DNA of 64,000 nucleotides from Oncomelania hupensis. Lineage: Eukaryota; Mollusca; Gastropoda; Littorinimorpha; Pomatiopsidae. The notes below the pieces were generated by a model. That model made no database searches. It had not been told where the DNA came from and saw nothing but the letters and a program-made list of their open reading frames with translations. Position numbers and translations under genes: made by a program. Each line of letters opens with the position of its first letter. Position 1 is the stretch's first letter. The stretch covers positions 63,593,482-63,657,481 of the forward strand of contig CM072516.1 in assembly GCA_036898135.1 (NCBI GenBank), in the 5' to 3' direction. Shown one piece after another: positions 22,995-34,972 of the stretch.

Positions 22995-23715
22995 ACATAC
23001 ATGCTCACTTCTCACCAAATTTTAAAATAAATTCTACAGGCATTTTAAGAACACAGCTTTGTTGAAAACCTTTCAGTATTTCTGAAGTTATAGTATTTTA
23101 TGTACAGTACCCAAGAATTCTAGATAAAAGGCCCAATAGGCCAACACAGCTTGTTCGAAGAGAGAGAGAAGATGGCTATCCCGCGTTGGCATAGAAAGAG
23201 TTAAAAAGAACAGTCAACATGTAGTTTGTCTTTTCATGTCAGCGTCTTTCACTTTGCTGAACCTATAAATGTAATACATTATAATTAGTATAAGTAGTAT
23301 ACAATAGTATAAATAGTATAGTGTCGGATAGCTGGCAGTGGTTTGAGCACACTCGCTACTGTGTCGAAAGTGAATCCTGTTTTTGTGGTTAACGGTCATG
23401 TTGTTTTTTTATAACTGCTTGCTTGTTTGTTCTGTTGTCTGTGTGTAGTCTGGTCCACCCCTTCTGTAGTGGTATTCTTCTCTGTTCTGGTTCTTGTTCT
23501 TTCTTCTTGTTCTTGAGAGATCTGTTCTTAGTCTTCTGCTTGCCGCAAGAAACAGTGGTGTCTTTGTTGTTACGTTGTCTTGCGCTGCTGTGCGCAATGT
23601 ATTTCATTGTTTGCGACTAACCACTTTATAAATTACCTTCATATAACTATAAGTAGTATACTATAAGTTGTAGTTGTAGTAGTTGTAGTAGTCTTGTAGT
23701 AGTAGTAGTAGTAAG
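22142..23715. other. No recognisable gene; homopolymer and (CA)n tracts
   Basis: A T-run followed by a G-run lies at 22818-22854 and a (CA)n array at 22958-22998. The open frames seen are short and without motifs. Confidence 0.5.
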
Positions 23716-23819
23716 TTGTATAGCTCTCCTTTTTACCCTCACCTCAAAAACTCCCAACCCCCACTAATACACATCCCCACCACTTCCATCAAACCTCACC
23801 CTCAACCCTACTCTCAACA

Positions 23820-24082
<263 letters not shown>

Positions 24083-24324
24083 TCAAATAAGATCTACACC
24101 AAACCACGAAACTCGAGTCACCTTGTCAGTAATCACAACACGTCGGAAACAATAAGGCAGCTCCAGCCAAGCCGGGAGTACATACATGTACAATTGGATG
24201 TCTTTATCCGTCTTTCACACCTAGACACAATCCTAATGACATTGTACTTGTACATAGCCAGCCGACGAAATATAACCTCATTAGTTATTTATTTACTTTA
24301 TTTATTTATTTTATTATTTAATCG

Positions 24325-24625
24325 ATCTTATTTAGCGCTTTTTCAGCTCAAGAGCTGCTCAAGGCGCTGGTCGATACAGGATCTGACTCAAGCCGCCTGA
24401 GGCGCCCAGCTGCAACCTTTGGGAGCGTAGTCTGACGCCTAGACGACTGCGCAAAATCCTGGGCGACCGGGAATGGGGAGGAGGGACCTAGTGCGTGCTG
24501 GGTGTATTTGTGTTGATGGCACTCACCCGTCTAGGACATGAGCGTCGGGATCTTTAAATTCCATGCGATGGAATGCGTGCGTGCACAGCCTTGACCTCGG
24601 GTTATACTCTCATTCCAGCATCGCC
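24325..24625 (-). mobile_element. SINE-2 copy (antisense, headless)
   Basis: Reads as the complement of the SINE-2 body: TAGCGCTTTTTCAGCTCAAG, then GAGCTGCTCAAGGCGCTGG, CCGCCTGAGGCGCCC, TGCGTGCTGGGTGTATTTG-like sequence and the GAGCGTCGGGATCTTTAAA block. The tRNA head is absent. Confidence 0.85.
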
Positions 24626-24647
24626 GCGAACTGTGCACAGCACATTA

Positions 24648-24778
24648 CGCACACTGCGTAGCCAAGACGGCCGAGGTTGAACATCGCCTCTCCACCACGT
24701 TAAGCCTCTGCGGTCTCTGTGGGTGGCGAACAGTCGACGTAAGCTTCAACCGTCTCTTGATACGCAGTGTGCACATTA
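24648..24778. repeat. Short inverted-repeat (hairpin) element
   Basis: CACACTGCGTAGCCAAGACG near 24648 is mirrored by CGTCTCTTGATACGCAGTGTG near 24752-24772, with AGGTTGAA/TTCAACC continuing the arms. Similar hairpin ends recur at 37577-37662 and a half-copy near 25983-26005. Confidence 0.6.
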
Positions 24779-25351
24779 CGGTGCAGTTTCTATGTCGTAA
24801 CGTTATTTATTTATACGTTCTCAAAGAAACCGATGTGACATCGTCAAAGTTCCTAGTACATGTATCTTATTTGGGCTGGGAGCGATAGGGAGCATTCTAA
24901 TTGGTCGATGCATTACAAAATTCGACGCACGCGCACAGTGCTATCGTAGTCTTAGCAAAGAGCTCTATCATTAAGCTCTTTGGTCTTAGTAAGGATTAGG
25001 GTTAGGGTTACGACGCTTAAGAACATCGTGAAAAAGCCGGCCCGACTTGACTTGGCGCATGCGCAAAGGCGCCTGGCTAAAGTAAGAAACCCGGAACTTT
25101 GTGTTGCTTTCAAATGTTACAAAACGTGCGTAATAAGCTTACTAATAGGGAAAACTGTTTCAAACAAACACTTCGTTCGCATGTAATGAAACATTGCAGT
25201 GACTCGGGGTCAGCCAGTCTGGAACAATAGCTAAAGCTCGCGTTCTGGCTTTGTCTTGGTTTGCTAGGTAAACAGAGTCAGTGCTTGCATTTAATCGCTC
25301 ATCTTCGTTCAACCTTACCCCAGCTGTACGCACGCGTGCGTGCGTCCGTGC

Positions 25352-25384
25352 TGTGTATGTGTGTGTGTGTGTGTGTGTGTCTGT
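25352..25384. repeat. (GT)n microsatellite
   Basis: Short GT array. Confidence 0.85.
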
Positions 25385-25454
25385 GTCTGTGTTTTTGAGT
25401 GTGTGTGCGCGCTTTAAATAATTCTTTAATAAGATCAGGCCGCTTTATAAGCAA

Positions 25455-25455
<1 letters not shown>

Positions 25456-25540
<85 letters not shown>
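25456..25540. repeat. (TTA)n microsatellite
   Basis: Twenty-eight TTA units; the polyasparagine frame on the other strand is an artefact. Confidence 0.95.
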
Positions 25541-25541
<1 letters not shown>

Positions 25542-26124
25542 ACCCTATAGGTTTGCTTGACCAACGGGTGCTCAATGTATCATTTTGTAATATACACAAA
25601 AAAAAACTAAACATGCAAACAAAAAACACGCCAATTTTAGGGAAAAGTAATTTTGGCTGACAATAAACAAATCTTTGAAACTGAACCACTTTTTAAGCTT
25701 GCATGCAGCCCACGCATCTGTCGAGCAACATTTTACTCAACCTCTCCCCCCACTCCCAACCCCACCATTACCCCACTCACAGTCCACATTCCCAGGAGAC
25801 CCTACCATCAACCCCTCCCCTTAACCCCACACACACCAGTATTCACAGCTTAGTGTTGTCGACATTAATTAATGGTTTATTGTCTCTTCACGTTTTATGC
25901 ACCATGAACCTTTGTTACGATATGTGTGTTGGAGGGGGGGGTTGGAGTGTGTGGAGGGGGGATGATTGAGGGAATGGGACACACAGCGTAGCTGAGACTA
26001 GCAGAGGTTTATGCTCGGTTCAGTGGAGTGGCGAATGTAGGTTTTTGCTAGTCCATCTACGCAATGTGTTTAGGAAGGGTGGGGGCAAGGAGGGAGTGGG
26101 GGAAGTAGGGATCAGCCAAAGCAT

Positions 26125-26196
26125 ATGTTTAGTCCTCATCATCATTGTAGATTATAGTCACCCGACACCGGAGCGTATAGGCGACCTACTGGTCAC
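26125..26196 (-). mobile_element. SINE-1 3' fragment
   Basis: GTAGATTATAGTCACCCGAC followed by ATAGGCGACCTACTGG matches the complement of the SINE-1 tail seen at 58040. It is cut off exactly where the diverged LTR2 copy begins at 26197. Confidence 0.7.
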
Positions 26197-27711
26197 TGTC
26201 ACGTGGGGTTTATGGGTTGCTGGGCTCTGCACAATGGAATGCTGTACCCCTCACGCTTTATTCTATGGGAACTGCTAGTTAGTCTTTCGATGAATTACTT
26301 TAATACATTTATTTATTTAGCTCGGTCTGTGTTAAGGCTGGGATACAGAGATAGATAGAAAAATGGTAAAAGATCACTGTCACACTAGCTTTCACACGGC
26401 TATGAATCATATGTAGTCCAGCCACTTGATAACAGTTAAAATCACACATTTATTTCTTCTACTCTATACAAGATCTTCTATGTACTAATCTACCTTAAAA
26501 AGTTCTGTATCAATGCAAATTATTCGATCGCTGATAGTTTAGGCAGCTGTTATGTCTTCATAGGGCACTGGCTACTAGAGTTCATGTAGATTGGACTACT
26601 GTGGTCCTCTTTACTATAGTTTCTGAAGAGTGGACTACTGTGGTCCTTTTTTCTATCAGTTTTAGTGCGCTGATTCCTGGGCACTTAACTGTCATGTCGC
26701 GGGGTTGAAGCCCTTCGTTGCGGTAGCTTCTGGTACACGCGGGGTCGTCGTGTAGTTTGGTTCCTTGACACACTGTGGTGCCTTGGAGAGTGTTTTCCAG
26801 GGTTGCTCTCTCAGTCCTGTGCTGTAGAGGCTCAACAGCCAACTCTTCTTTTCTGTGGAGTTGGGCGCACGGGATATCTCGCCTGTTCGTCTGTAAAATA
26901 AGAGACGAACTTCTGCACAACCTTGAATAATAGGTCTGTGCAGAGCGTCTCACTGAAAGCCAAAGTAGCCCTCAGTGATAGCTCCACATCTCTATACATA
27001 AGCGACGAACATTCTGCTACGTCCGTGGTCCACTGGAATCTCAACTCTAATTTCCTATACATACATAAATGTAAATCGTGGCTAACTATACTCATAAAGA
27101 ATTAATAATATTATAACATTCACTGGTACAGCCACTGGTCTGCAAACATACATATAGGTTCAACAACAGTGGTTCCGTCAGGTATACAACATGGCGGCGC
27201 AACCGGTCGTGTTTCGCCACGTGGTCACGCAACGTTGGACGAACAATTCAATTCTATGCATAGCAAATTCCACAAACATAATTTCAACAATAATATAAAT
27301 TTATCACGATGAAACAGAAGTAGGTTCATTTGCCTGTTTGACAAAGTCAGGCTCGTGGCTACTTGATTGAATTCTAAGATTCTCAAGTCCTGCTTCCTGG
27401 TCTATTCAGGAGAGATCTACTGCTAACTGTGTAGCTGTGTACTGAAGTCTTTTGTCATACGTGTGTGTGTGTCATCAGATCAGCATTAGGTTGTTCTGAG
27501 AAAGCTCCATTCCTTTAAATTACTTATCATACAATTATCGGTTCACGCATTCATGCTGGCAGTACCGGTAAACTTACTAAGTGAGAATATCGCGATATAC
27601 CGGTATTTCGGTGTACTACCCCGGCCCCAACACTAGTTATGGGTCTGGTTGGCCTATATCTAAGCCTAGGGTCTGTCAGCGTAGGCTTACTTTAGGCTTA
27701 TCGGTGTAACA
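26197..27711 (+). mobile_element. LTR2-like element, diverged copy (c)
   Basis: It shares with 34973-36438 and 43045-44483 the blocks GGGCTCTGCACAATGGAATG, TAGTCCAGCCACTTGATAAC, CAGAGCGTCTCACTGA and GTTTGACAAAGTCAGGCT, in the same order. It starts TGTCACGTGG. The last 350 bases diverge, and the proposed end GTGTAACA at 27704-27711 is uncertain. No 5-bp duplication is seen. This is probably an older subfamily. Confidence 0.65.
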
Positions 27712-27997
27712 AAATAATCTTACCATTCTTTATCTATTGTTAAGGCCCAACTTCATGTAGCATCACTTTTCCTTCCAACTCATTGGTCAGCAAGGAGGTG
27801 TACGTATCTCATCGCCAGCCTATGGACGAACTTTCAATAGTCACAAGTTCCGTCTCATCAACAGTGATCAACAGGCTCATTATAGTGGATGCTAACTCCT
27901 CGTTGTTAAGAAACTTTCAACAAACTACTCGTTGACCCGTGTGAGGGGACATCCTTTCTAAGGGAAAGGTACTTGTGAATGTCCTTCTTACACAAAA

Positions 27998-28000
<3 letters not shown>

Positions 28001-28079
<79 letters not shown>
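28001..28079. repeat. (GA)n microsatellite
   Basis: GA array with one GGA interruption. Confidence 0.95.
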
Positions 28080-28082
<3 letters not shown>

Positions 28083-28299
28083 GTCGTACGATTTGTGGCC
28101 CCTTTTTAGCATTGTTTAGACAAAGGTCGCCGGATTAGGCACACGGACACTCGCACTCACTGTCCTTAAACTAGGTTAACCGTCTGTCGCAGAACGAGTG
28201 TAAAGTTGCATGCACGCCCTTAGCAACATCACCTCATCCCCATTTATAGTGACCGAAAAACTCTCGCTATCTTCAAACATTACATTATATTACATGATT

Positions 28300-28525
28300 A
28301 TTGCTTTAGGTCCAGCGGAATCTTCCGAGCCAAATCAGGACCGGACATCCCCTGATCCGCATAAAAGATCTGCCGAAACAACCCTAGTGGTAAAACTGAA
28401 AGCTCTCCACCAGCCAGTCACTTTACAATAAAGACATCCCACGCAGGGGACGCTGAGGCTGTACTCTAATTTATCGAACCCCCGTTTACAAAAACAAAAT
28501 AGAATACAAACATCATTATAAATTA
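28300..28525 (-). mobile_element. SINE-like repeat (antisense copy of 6531-6782)
   Basis: TTTAGGTCCAGCGGAATCTT, CGCATAAAAGATCTGCCGAA and ATAAAGACATCCCACGCAGG are the complements of blocks in the + strand copy at 6531-6782. The CAAT tail is missing here. Confidence 0.8.
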
Positions 28526-29104
28526 TCAACAAAACACATACATATAAAATGCCTACCTTGCTAAATAATAACATCGTAGGAAGCCCTAGTGACCGCCTGG
28601 CAGAAAGCGTCCAATATTCCCAAGCTGATCCAACAGACCTCATTCACAAATAAGGAGTCTTGTCCCGGAAGAGTTTTCAAGAAAAAAAGGAGGTGACTGG
28701 TCTAGCGAAGAAGAAGATAGTATAGCAGATTGATAGAACAGAGCAGGAATGAGAAAGAGCAAATGAGAAAGACAGCGACAGTGGGAATTTAAAGCACTAA
28801 ATTTCCAGAAAGTGGGGATAGTATTTATACTGAAACCCCCGGCACCCCAACGGGGGATCGCTATCTTCAAAGGACGTTTTATTATTTTTAATTTAAATTT
28901 TAGGTCTTTTCATATCTGTGATATTAGACAAATTCTGAAGAACATATGCAAAGGGTGTTCTTTCCTTGCTAACTGTCCAAAACTTGATTTTTATTTTACT
29001 GTTCGGATATTATTTGTCGCTCATGCAAGCCAAATTTGGGCTATCTTCTCAACAAAAGCGCGGCAGCCGCAAGACCAGCGCGCCACCCTGGATAAAGAGA
29101 CAGA

Positions 29105-29260
29105 ACCTGTAGTGCATGCTGGATTATTAGATGTTTCTGGCACTCCCCCACCATTCTAGTACATGAGCGTCAGGATCTTTAAAGTCAGTGCGGTGAAATG
29201 CACGCGTACATAGACTAGACCTCGGTTTAAACTCTCATCCGAAGGAGTAAGTGTGGTGAC
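29105..29260 (-). mobile_element. SINE-2 internal fragment (antisense)
   Basis: It contains TAGTGCATGCTGG, GAGCGTCAGGATCTTTAAAG and the CCTCGGTTTAAACTCTCATC block, followed by CGAAGGAG. Confidence 0.8.
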
Positions 29261-30180
29261 CTGAAAGTGCAGAAAGTCAAGCAGAAAAATGTACATAGTT
29301 TCTGTTCCACTAACACCCGTTGGCACCATGCCGATGCGCCAACACAAACGCAATAACAATTTATATATAATCGAAGGGGAAACTAAACATTAGTAACCAA
29401 GGAAATACGCCAGTCCTAATTCACACTTTTCTGCTATCCTATGCACCAACGGGAATCCACCATGTAAGAGGAGTGAAGCATACTTCCGGTTTCTTTCTCC
29501 GCGTATTGTTTATCCGAGTGTTTTGAGTGAGTTATTTTCAAATATTCAAGAAGATGTCGAATCACATGAAAAAGCGTTAATGGGAGCATAAAAGAGAAAG
29601 TGTTGCAGAGAATGCCTGATGGATTTGAAGTCCCAGTTGTGACAGTCAAGTTTACAGTGGGAAGACAACATGTGTCACTGGCCACCGGTATCGTACCCTG
29701 GCTCACATATTCAACTACTTCGTGTTTTGTGAAGGTTGCAACGGCGAAGCTATGGAAAACTACAAGAGTCTTCAGGTCCTGTTTCACTTTCTGTCGATGA
29801 TCGTTCTTTAATCGTTGTATCGCTAGCTCTTCCATCTGACGACTGGCGATTGTTTTTGCATCCTTTCACTGAGCGTGTACTTCCTCCACCGTTTTTATAC
29901 TTATCCCAGTCGTTTTCTGGCTCTAACAATCGTCGTTTTCGGCAATTTGCCATTTTAAAAGTCACGCATCAAGCTTTGAGAAAAGCAAAACAAGCCAGAC
30001 CGGAACTTGGTTTTACTCTAACCTCGTTTTGATTTATATTGGCGATACCCACGAGTTTTTATGAGAGGTGCCGGAAAGTTGTGAATAGAATGAGGGTATG
30101 CCCGGCTCCGTCAAAAGGTGTGCAAAATCACACCTAATTCTATCACACCGTAGTGGAAGATGACTTACTAGCTCTTGTAA
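29261..30180. other. No recognised gene; overlapping frames of unknown meaning
   Basis: A minus-strand frame at 29750-29965 starts MANCRKRRLLEPENDWDKYK within a longer open stretch and overlaps a 133-codon minus frame in another phase (29434-29835). A + strand frame covers 29736-30032. No domain is recognised, and no splice or repeat evidence favours any of them. Confidence 0.3.
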
Positions 30181-30335
30181 CACATGTGGATCAGTGATCT
30201 GGGCGTCAGAGGATGCGTCCAAAGGTTGCAAGTGGGCGCTTGGGGCGGTTACAGTTAGATCCTGTATCGACCAGCGCCTTGAGCAGCTCTTGAGCTTGAA
30301 AAGCGCTATATAAGAACGATTAAATAAAAGTGTGG
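30181..30335 (+). mobile_element. SINE-2 3' end
   Basis: Reads GTTAGATCCTGTATCGACCA, GCGCCTTGAGCAGCTCTTGA, GAAAAGCGCTATATAAGAAC and then an A-rich end, matching the 3' part of the complete copy at 48548-48985. Confidence 0.85.
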
Positions 30336-30413
30336 CACAGACGAAGGCACGTTATTTCATTTATTTATTTATTTAGTATCTGTTCCATGCAAATTGTTTT
30401 ATTTGACGTCTAA

Positions 30414-30445
<32 letters not shown>

Positions 30446-31380
30446 CTTCTTCTTCTTCTGCTACTACTAATATACTATTACTACTACCGCTCTTGGTTTT
30501 ATTGTCCGCTGGACCTAAAGCAACAATCAATCAATCTTGGTTTTATTGTCCTTTTGTTGTTGTTGTTGTCGATGTGCTCACTTGCAGGCAAACTGAATTG
30601 AAACCAAGGAAACACTTAATATACCACGCTTGCTTTGTGACCATTGTTTTTCGCGGTGGTGTGATGACACAGTTAACAATCGCGTAAAATATAAACCGCA
30701 TAGCAATTGTGTCACATTCTGTGAATATATTATTATCACATATACCAAACACTGTACTAACGTATGTGTGTATGCCTTACATCAGCTTATCAGAATCAGA
30801 ACGCTTTAACTGTACTATATAAAGGCCAATGACCCAGAGCGTAGAGAGTGGAATGTGAAGCCAAATACATGACGTAGTAGTCGCGTGATATATTGTGGTT
30901 TTAACTGGAATTCTGATTGAGTCGCTTTTTGTTAGCCTTTTTTTTTTAGCTCCTGAGAGAAATATGAAAAACCGTCTAGAATTGACCCATGAATCATTAC
31001 TATAATTACAATTTCTGCAATTTATTGAACACTGGTCAACATCTGCCTAGTCCACACAAATCTTCAGAACCTATCAGTTGGCCTTTGAAGAGTCTAAGAC
31101 CAAGAGCTCTGACTGTTTACTCCAGTGAAACTTTTTACCACCTCAAAATTGTAACAAGTCTAAAATAGACCAAATAAAAGCGCAGAAGAAGAGTGGTAAA
31201 CGAGAAGAAGAAATAAATACTCGTTCTCTTTAAATACTGTTAGGAAATATTTCACTGGAAAGCGCTGCAGACAGGTAAGGCTTTTGCTGTTCACAGCAGA
31301 CAGTGCTAGGGCTCGCCGAGATAGCGAGTTTGAGAGAGGCAATATGGGTGTGCATAAGTGCTCATACACAAACATTTGCA
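30336..31380. other. No recognisable gene
   Basis: Holds (TTG)n and (TTC)n tracts at 30416-30460 and an isolated SINE tail (CCGCTGGACCTAAAGC, then CAATCAATC) at 30507-30536. Nothing else can be supported. Confidence 0.5.
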
Positions 31381-32799
31381 CCACTGCTCATTTTGGGAGC
31401 TGGTGAAGTAGATTTCAACACCATGGCCAACACCTTCAACTCAGCTGTGACAGATGCCACCATGGAGATCCTTGGCAAGCACCACCCAAAGAAGAAACCA
31501 TGGATCACACCTGAAATTTTGGACCTGTGTGACAAACGAAGAGAGATGAAAAAGAATACCTCACAGGAAGCTGATGCCTACCGATAAATCAACAATGACA
31601 TCCGAAAAGCATGCGCACAGCAAAGGAGAACTAGATAGAAGATCAATGCCAGGAAATAGAGAACAGTCTGAACAAGAACAACAGCAAGAAGACTGTGAAG
31701 CGGCTGACAAGTGTTAAACAGCCCATGGTCTCCACGATCCAAAGCAAGTCTGGCCTTACAGAATAACAAGAAGTCCTGGATAGATGGACAGAGTACTGCT
31801 CTGACCTTTACAACCACACACCAAACGAAGACCCATCAGTTCTAGCATGTCCTCAGAACAGAGAAGAAGAAGAAATACTCCCAATTCTCAGAGATGAAGT
31901 TGAGGCAGCAGTGCAATCGCTGAAGAAGGGGAAGTTAGCCAGAGTGGACAATATACCAGCAGAAGTGCTTCAAGCAGGAAAAGCGATGATTGACGCCCTC
32001 ACCATTATCTGTAACAAGATCTGGCAAAGTGGGGAGTGGCCTACACCATGGACCCAGTCGCTTGTCATCACTCTTCCAAAAAAGGGTAACCTTCAGGAGT
32101 GTCAAAACTAATGCACCATCAATCTCATCAGCCATCGCAATAAAGTCCTCCTGAAAATAATACTCAACAGGTTTAGATCCCAAACTCAAAATATCACAGC
32201 TGAAGAACAAGCAGGATTCAGGGCAGGGCGGAAGTACCACTGAGCAGATTTTCAACCTCAGAGTAATTTGCGAGAATAACATACAGCACCAACAACATCA
32301 ATATCGAGTCTGGCAGGTAGCTCTGTGAGCAACCATGAGAGTGTACAACATCAGCCCCAACATTATTGAAGTCATCAAAAGCCTGTATGACAAGGCATAC
32401 AGTGCAGTCCTCCACAACAGCGCCATCTGGAACTGGTTCCGAACAATAATTAGCGTGCGTCAATGATGCCTACTCTCTCCAACACTCTTCAACATCTTCC
32501 TGGAGCGCATCATGTCAGATGCCCTTGCCGTTCACGAAGACACAGTGAGCATAAGGGGTAGAGCAATCTCCAACCTCTGTTTTGCGGATGACATTGATGG
32601 ATTGACTGGAGAAGAACAAGAACTTGAACAGCTGGTGCAGAGGCTTGACACCACCTCCAGACAACATTCGAGAATGGACTGGCTTGACACTGAGCGAAGC
32701 AATTAGGGTTGCTGATGACAAAAAGATGGAGTACCCTGGTTAAACTATCATCTGTGGTGCCCCAACGATTTTCGAATTACGGGATAAGATAGGATAGGA
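31381..32799 (+). mobile_element. RTE-type LINE with internal deletion
   Basis: The + strand reads LLILGAGEVDFNTMANTFNS, HHPKKKPWITPEILDLCDKR, GKLARVDNIPAEVLQAGKAM, PTPWTQSLVITLPKKGNL, then RT blocks to MSDALAVHEDTVSIRGRA and FADDIDGLTGEEQELEQL. At about 32656 it jumps directly to the 3' part (NIREWTGLTLSE-like) and the GGATA tail at 32780-32799, deleting the thumb and C-terminal region. Many stops and frameshifts. No target duplication is seen. Confidence 0.85.
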
Positions 32800-33401
32800 A
32801 GTGGTCACTAGAGCTACATTGAATAATAACGCCTTTTCAAATAGCGTCAGAGAGGAGTGGAGATCGAGGCAAAAGTAAGCCTCGGCGTCTGTGCTACTCG
32901 GTGTAGGTTAATCTAGGATATTTATTATATCTTGATTCAGTCAAGGCTCATGCATACTTTTGAGCGTGATGGGACAAGTACAATAATCAGCTTATGCGAG
33001 TCCTTGAAATACTTTCTAACCTTCTTCCTCTACTGGTAAATTTCGGATTCTACCGGACCGTGAAAGACGCTTATCTTGGGTGCAGTCCTCACAAGCTACA
33101 CATAATTCGTTACATTACAGCGTGTGACAATACTACAAATAGTCGCGAAACAAGTTCGCTTTTCAAAGGTTCCATGTTCCCATTCTGAGTGTCACACTAC
33201 CCTCAACCTTATCTGCACCCCCCTCGCGCTCATACACGGACGACAAACACACATACACCATTACACACATACACACTCATTTTCTTCTTGGGTTGAGCAG
33301 CCACAATCAGTACGTTGATTCATTTGCTGCTACTGATTGTTATTAGGTACACACACAAACACACTCACCTACACACACACACCCACACACATACACACAC
33401 A

Positions 33402-34393
33402 AGCCATTGGACAACAAAATGACCTGCTCACAGTGGTGAAGAAACGGAAACTCCGGTGGTATGGCCACGTCACCAGATAATCAGGCCTTGCAAAGACCAC
33501 ATACATGTCAAGTCTTACGTTTTTTCCGTAATTCTTACGTATTTTCATTTTTTTTTCACCTTACGGCGTAAGATGAAAATCTTACGTATTTTTTCTTTTC
33601 CCCGACCCTTTTTTTTTTTAATCCGAAATTTTTATTTTATTTTAATCCGAAATACAGCCTAGAGAACAATTCTGAGTCACGCTCGCTCGCGATCGTGATC
33701 TCGGAGGAAGTACGGGCCTTGCGCATGCCCATAGCATTTCTATACACTGTTTCCGTCTTGGAGGAAAGGTTTCCGTTAATTCAGCTTCAGTGTCAAAATG
33801 CTGGAGAAGGGGAAGTAATGCACTGATGACTATAACAAAGAGCACCAGTGACATAATTGTGTGCAACGCAGTGTATTTTAGATTCTTTTTTCTATTTATG
33901 TAATTTGGATTGTTCTTTTTTTTTTCTTTTTTTTTTTTTGGGGGGGGGGGGGGAGGGAGAGAGGGGTGTTTTTTATTTTCTGCAATAGATAAAGCACAGT
34001 TATGAAAGTTTTTTTTTTTAAATCTTATTAAGTTGCTTGTTTGTATGGTACAGTGTTTGTTATTAAAAAAAAAAAAAGCAGGTGAATTTGCATGTGTTTG
34101 CTAAAATTATTATTATTGTTTTATTATTTTTTTAATTTGTATGTGCGTGTTTACCGTTTTACGCATTTCTTATGGTTTTCGATAGAAAATTATGGTCAGA
34201 AGCTCCAAGAGCTTGACATGTATGAGACCATCCTGCAAGGCACGGTGCAAGGAGCTACAAGAAGAGGGAGACCGAAAAAGAGGTGGGTGGACAATTTTCG
34301 AGAATAGACTGGTTTGACACTGAGCGAAGCCATCGGTTAAAGGATCATTAGTGGTGCCTTTACGACCTCCGAGTTACGGGATAGGATAGGATA

Positions 34394-34395
<2 letters not shown>
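33402..34395 (+). mobile_element. RTE-type LINE 3' fragment, split by a TIR element
   Basis: The left piece 33402-33499 (AIGQ, then NDLLTVVKKRKLRWYGHVTR) and right piece 34225-34395 (ILQGTVQGATRRGRPKKRW, then the GGATA tail) are consecutive parts of the LINE. They are separated by the element at 33500-34224. (CA)n arrays flank both sides. Confidence 0.85.
33500..34224. mobile_element. Non-autonomous DNA element with 13-bp perfect TIRs and 6-bp duplication
   Basis: The ends are CATACATGTCAAG (33500-33512) and its exact complement CTTGACATGTATG (34212-34224), flanked by AGACCA at 33494-33499 and 34225-34230. Excising one copy plus one repeat restores the LINE reading GCAAAGACCATCCTGCAAGG. Subterminal CTTACGTATTTT-type motifs repeat three times at 33513-33590. 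The interior has T/G homopolymers and no long frame. A 6-bp duplication does not identify a superfamily with certainty. Confidence 0.85.
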
Positions 34396-34433
<38 letters not shown>

Positions 34434-34475
34434 ACACACACACACAACCACACACACCTACATATATATATTCTG

Positions 34476-34520
<45 letters not shown>

Positions 34521-34545
34521 TGTGTGCGTGTGTGTGTGTTTGTGC
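34396..34545. repeat. (CA)n then (TG)n microsatellites, inverted
   Basis: A CA array at 34396-34455 and a TG array at 34479-34540, separated by about 23 bases, are mutually complementary and could pair. Confidence 0.9.
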
Positions 34546-34967
34546 AAAAATAGTTCTCGTTAAAGGCGCGGTCACATTGACGCGGCCACACTTGTGTTAC
34601 GCTTATGAGTTCCTTATATGTACAGTAAAACACGTGCTCGTCATGCAGGCACCTAGATCTAAATAAACATATAATTAGGTCAACAAATAACAACAAAATT
34701 CTCATATTAACGAAAAGAATTAATGTACGATTGATTGTTTAACATCACCCGGGAACAAACGAGTCAAAACTTATGCAGGTTATGCATTTTTACATCATCA
34801 TTTGCACTGATCGAAATATCGGAACACACAAGACACAGAATCTATTTTAGCACTTTTCACGTTGTGTTTCTTCACAAACAACTGCCGTCACATTATCACC
34901 GAACTGTGCGATTTCATTTGTGTACTCTTAGCGTCTGTGCAACGAAAATAAATCTTAAAAAATAGAA
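34546..34967. other. No recognisable gene
   Basis: Ordinary AT-rich sequence. Confidence 0.5.
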
Positions 34968-34972
34968 GAGAA

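Noticed and set aside
24994..25010. Telomere-like TTAGGGTTAGGG
   Set aside because: Only about two and a half units; too short for an interstitial telomeric array.
25435..25689. Polyasparagine, polymethionine, polyserine and polyvaline frames over triplet arrays (also 39804, 40098, 42106, 47060, 49925, 56871)
   Set aside because: They are direct translations of microsatellites and end at their edges.
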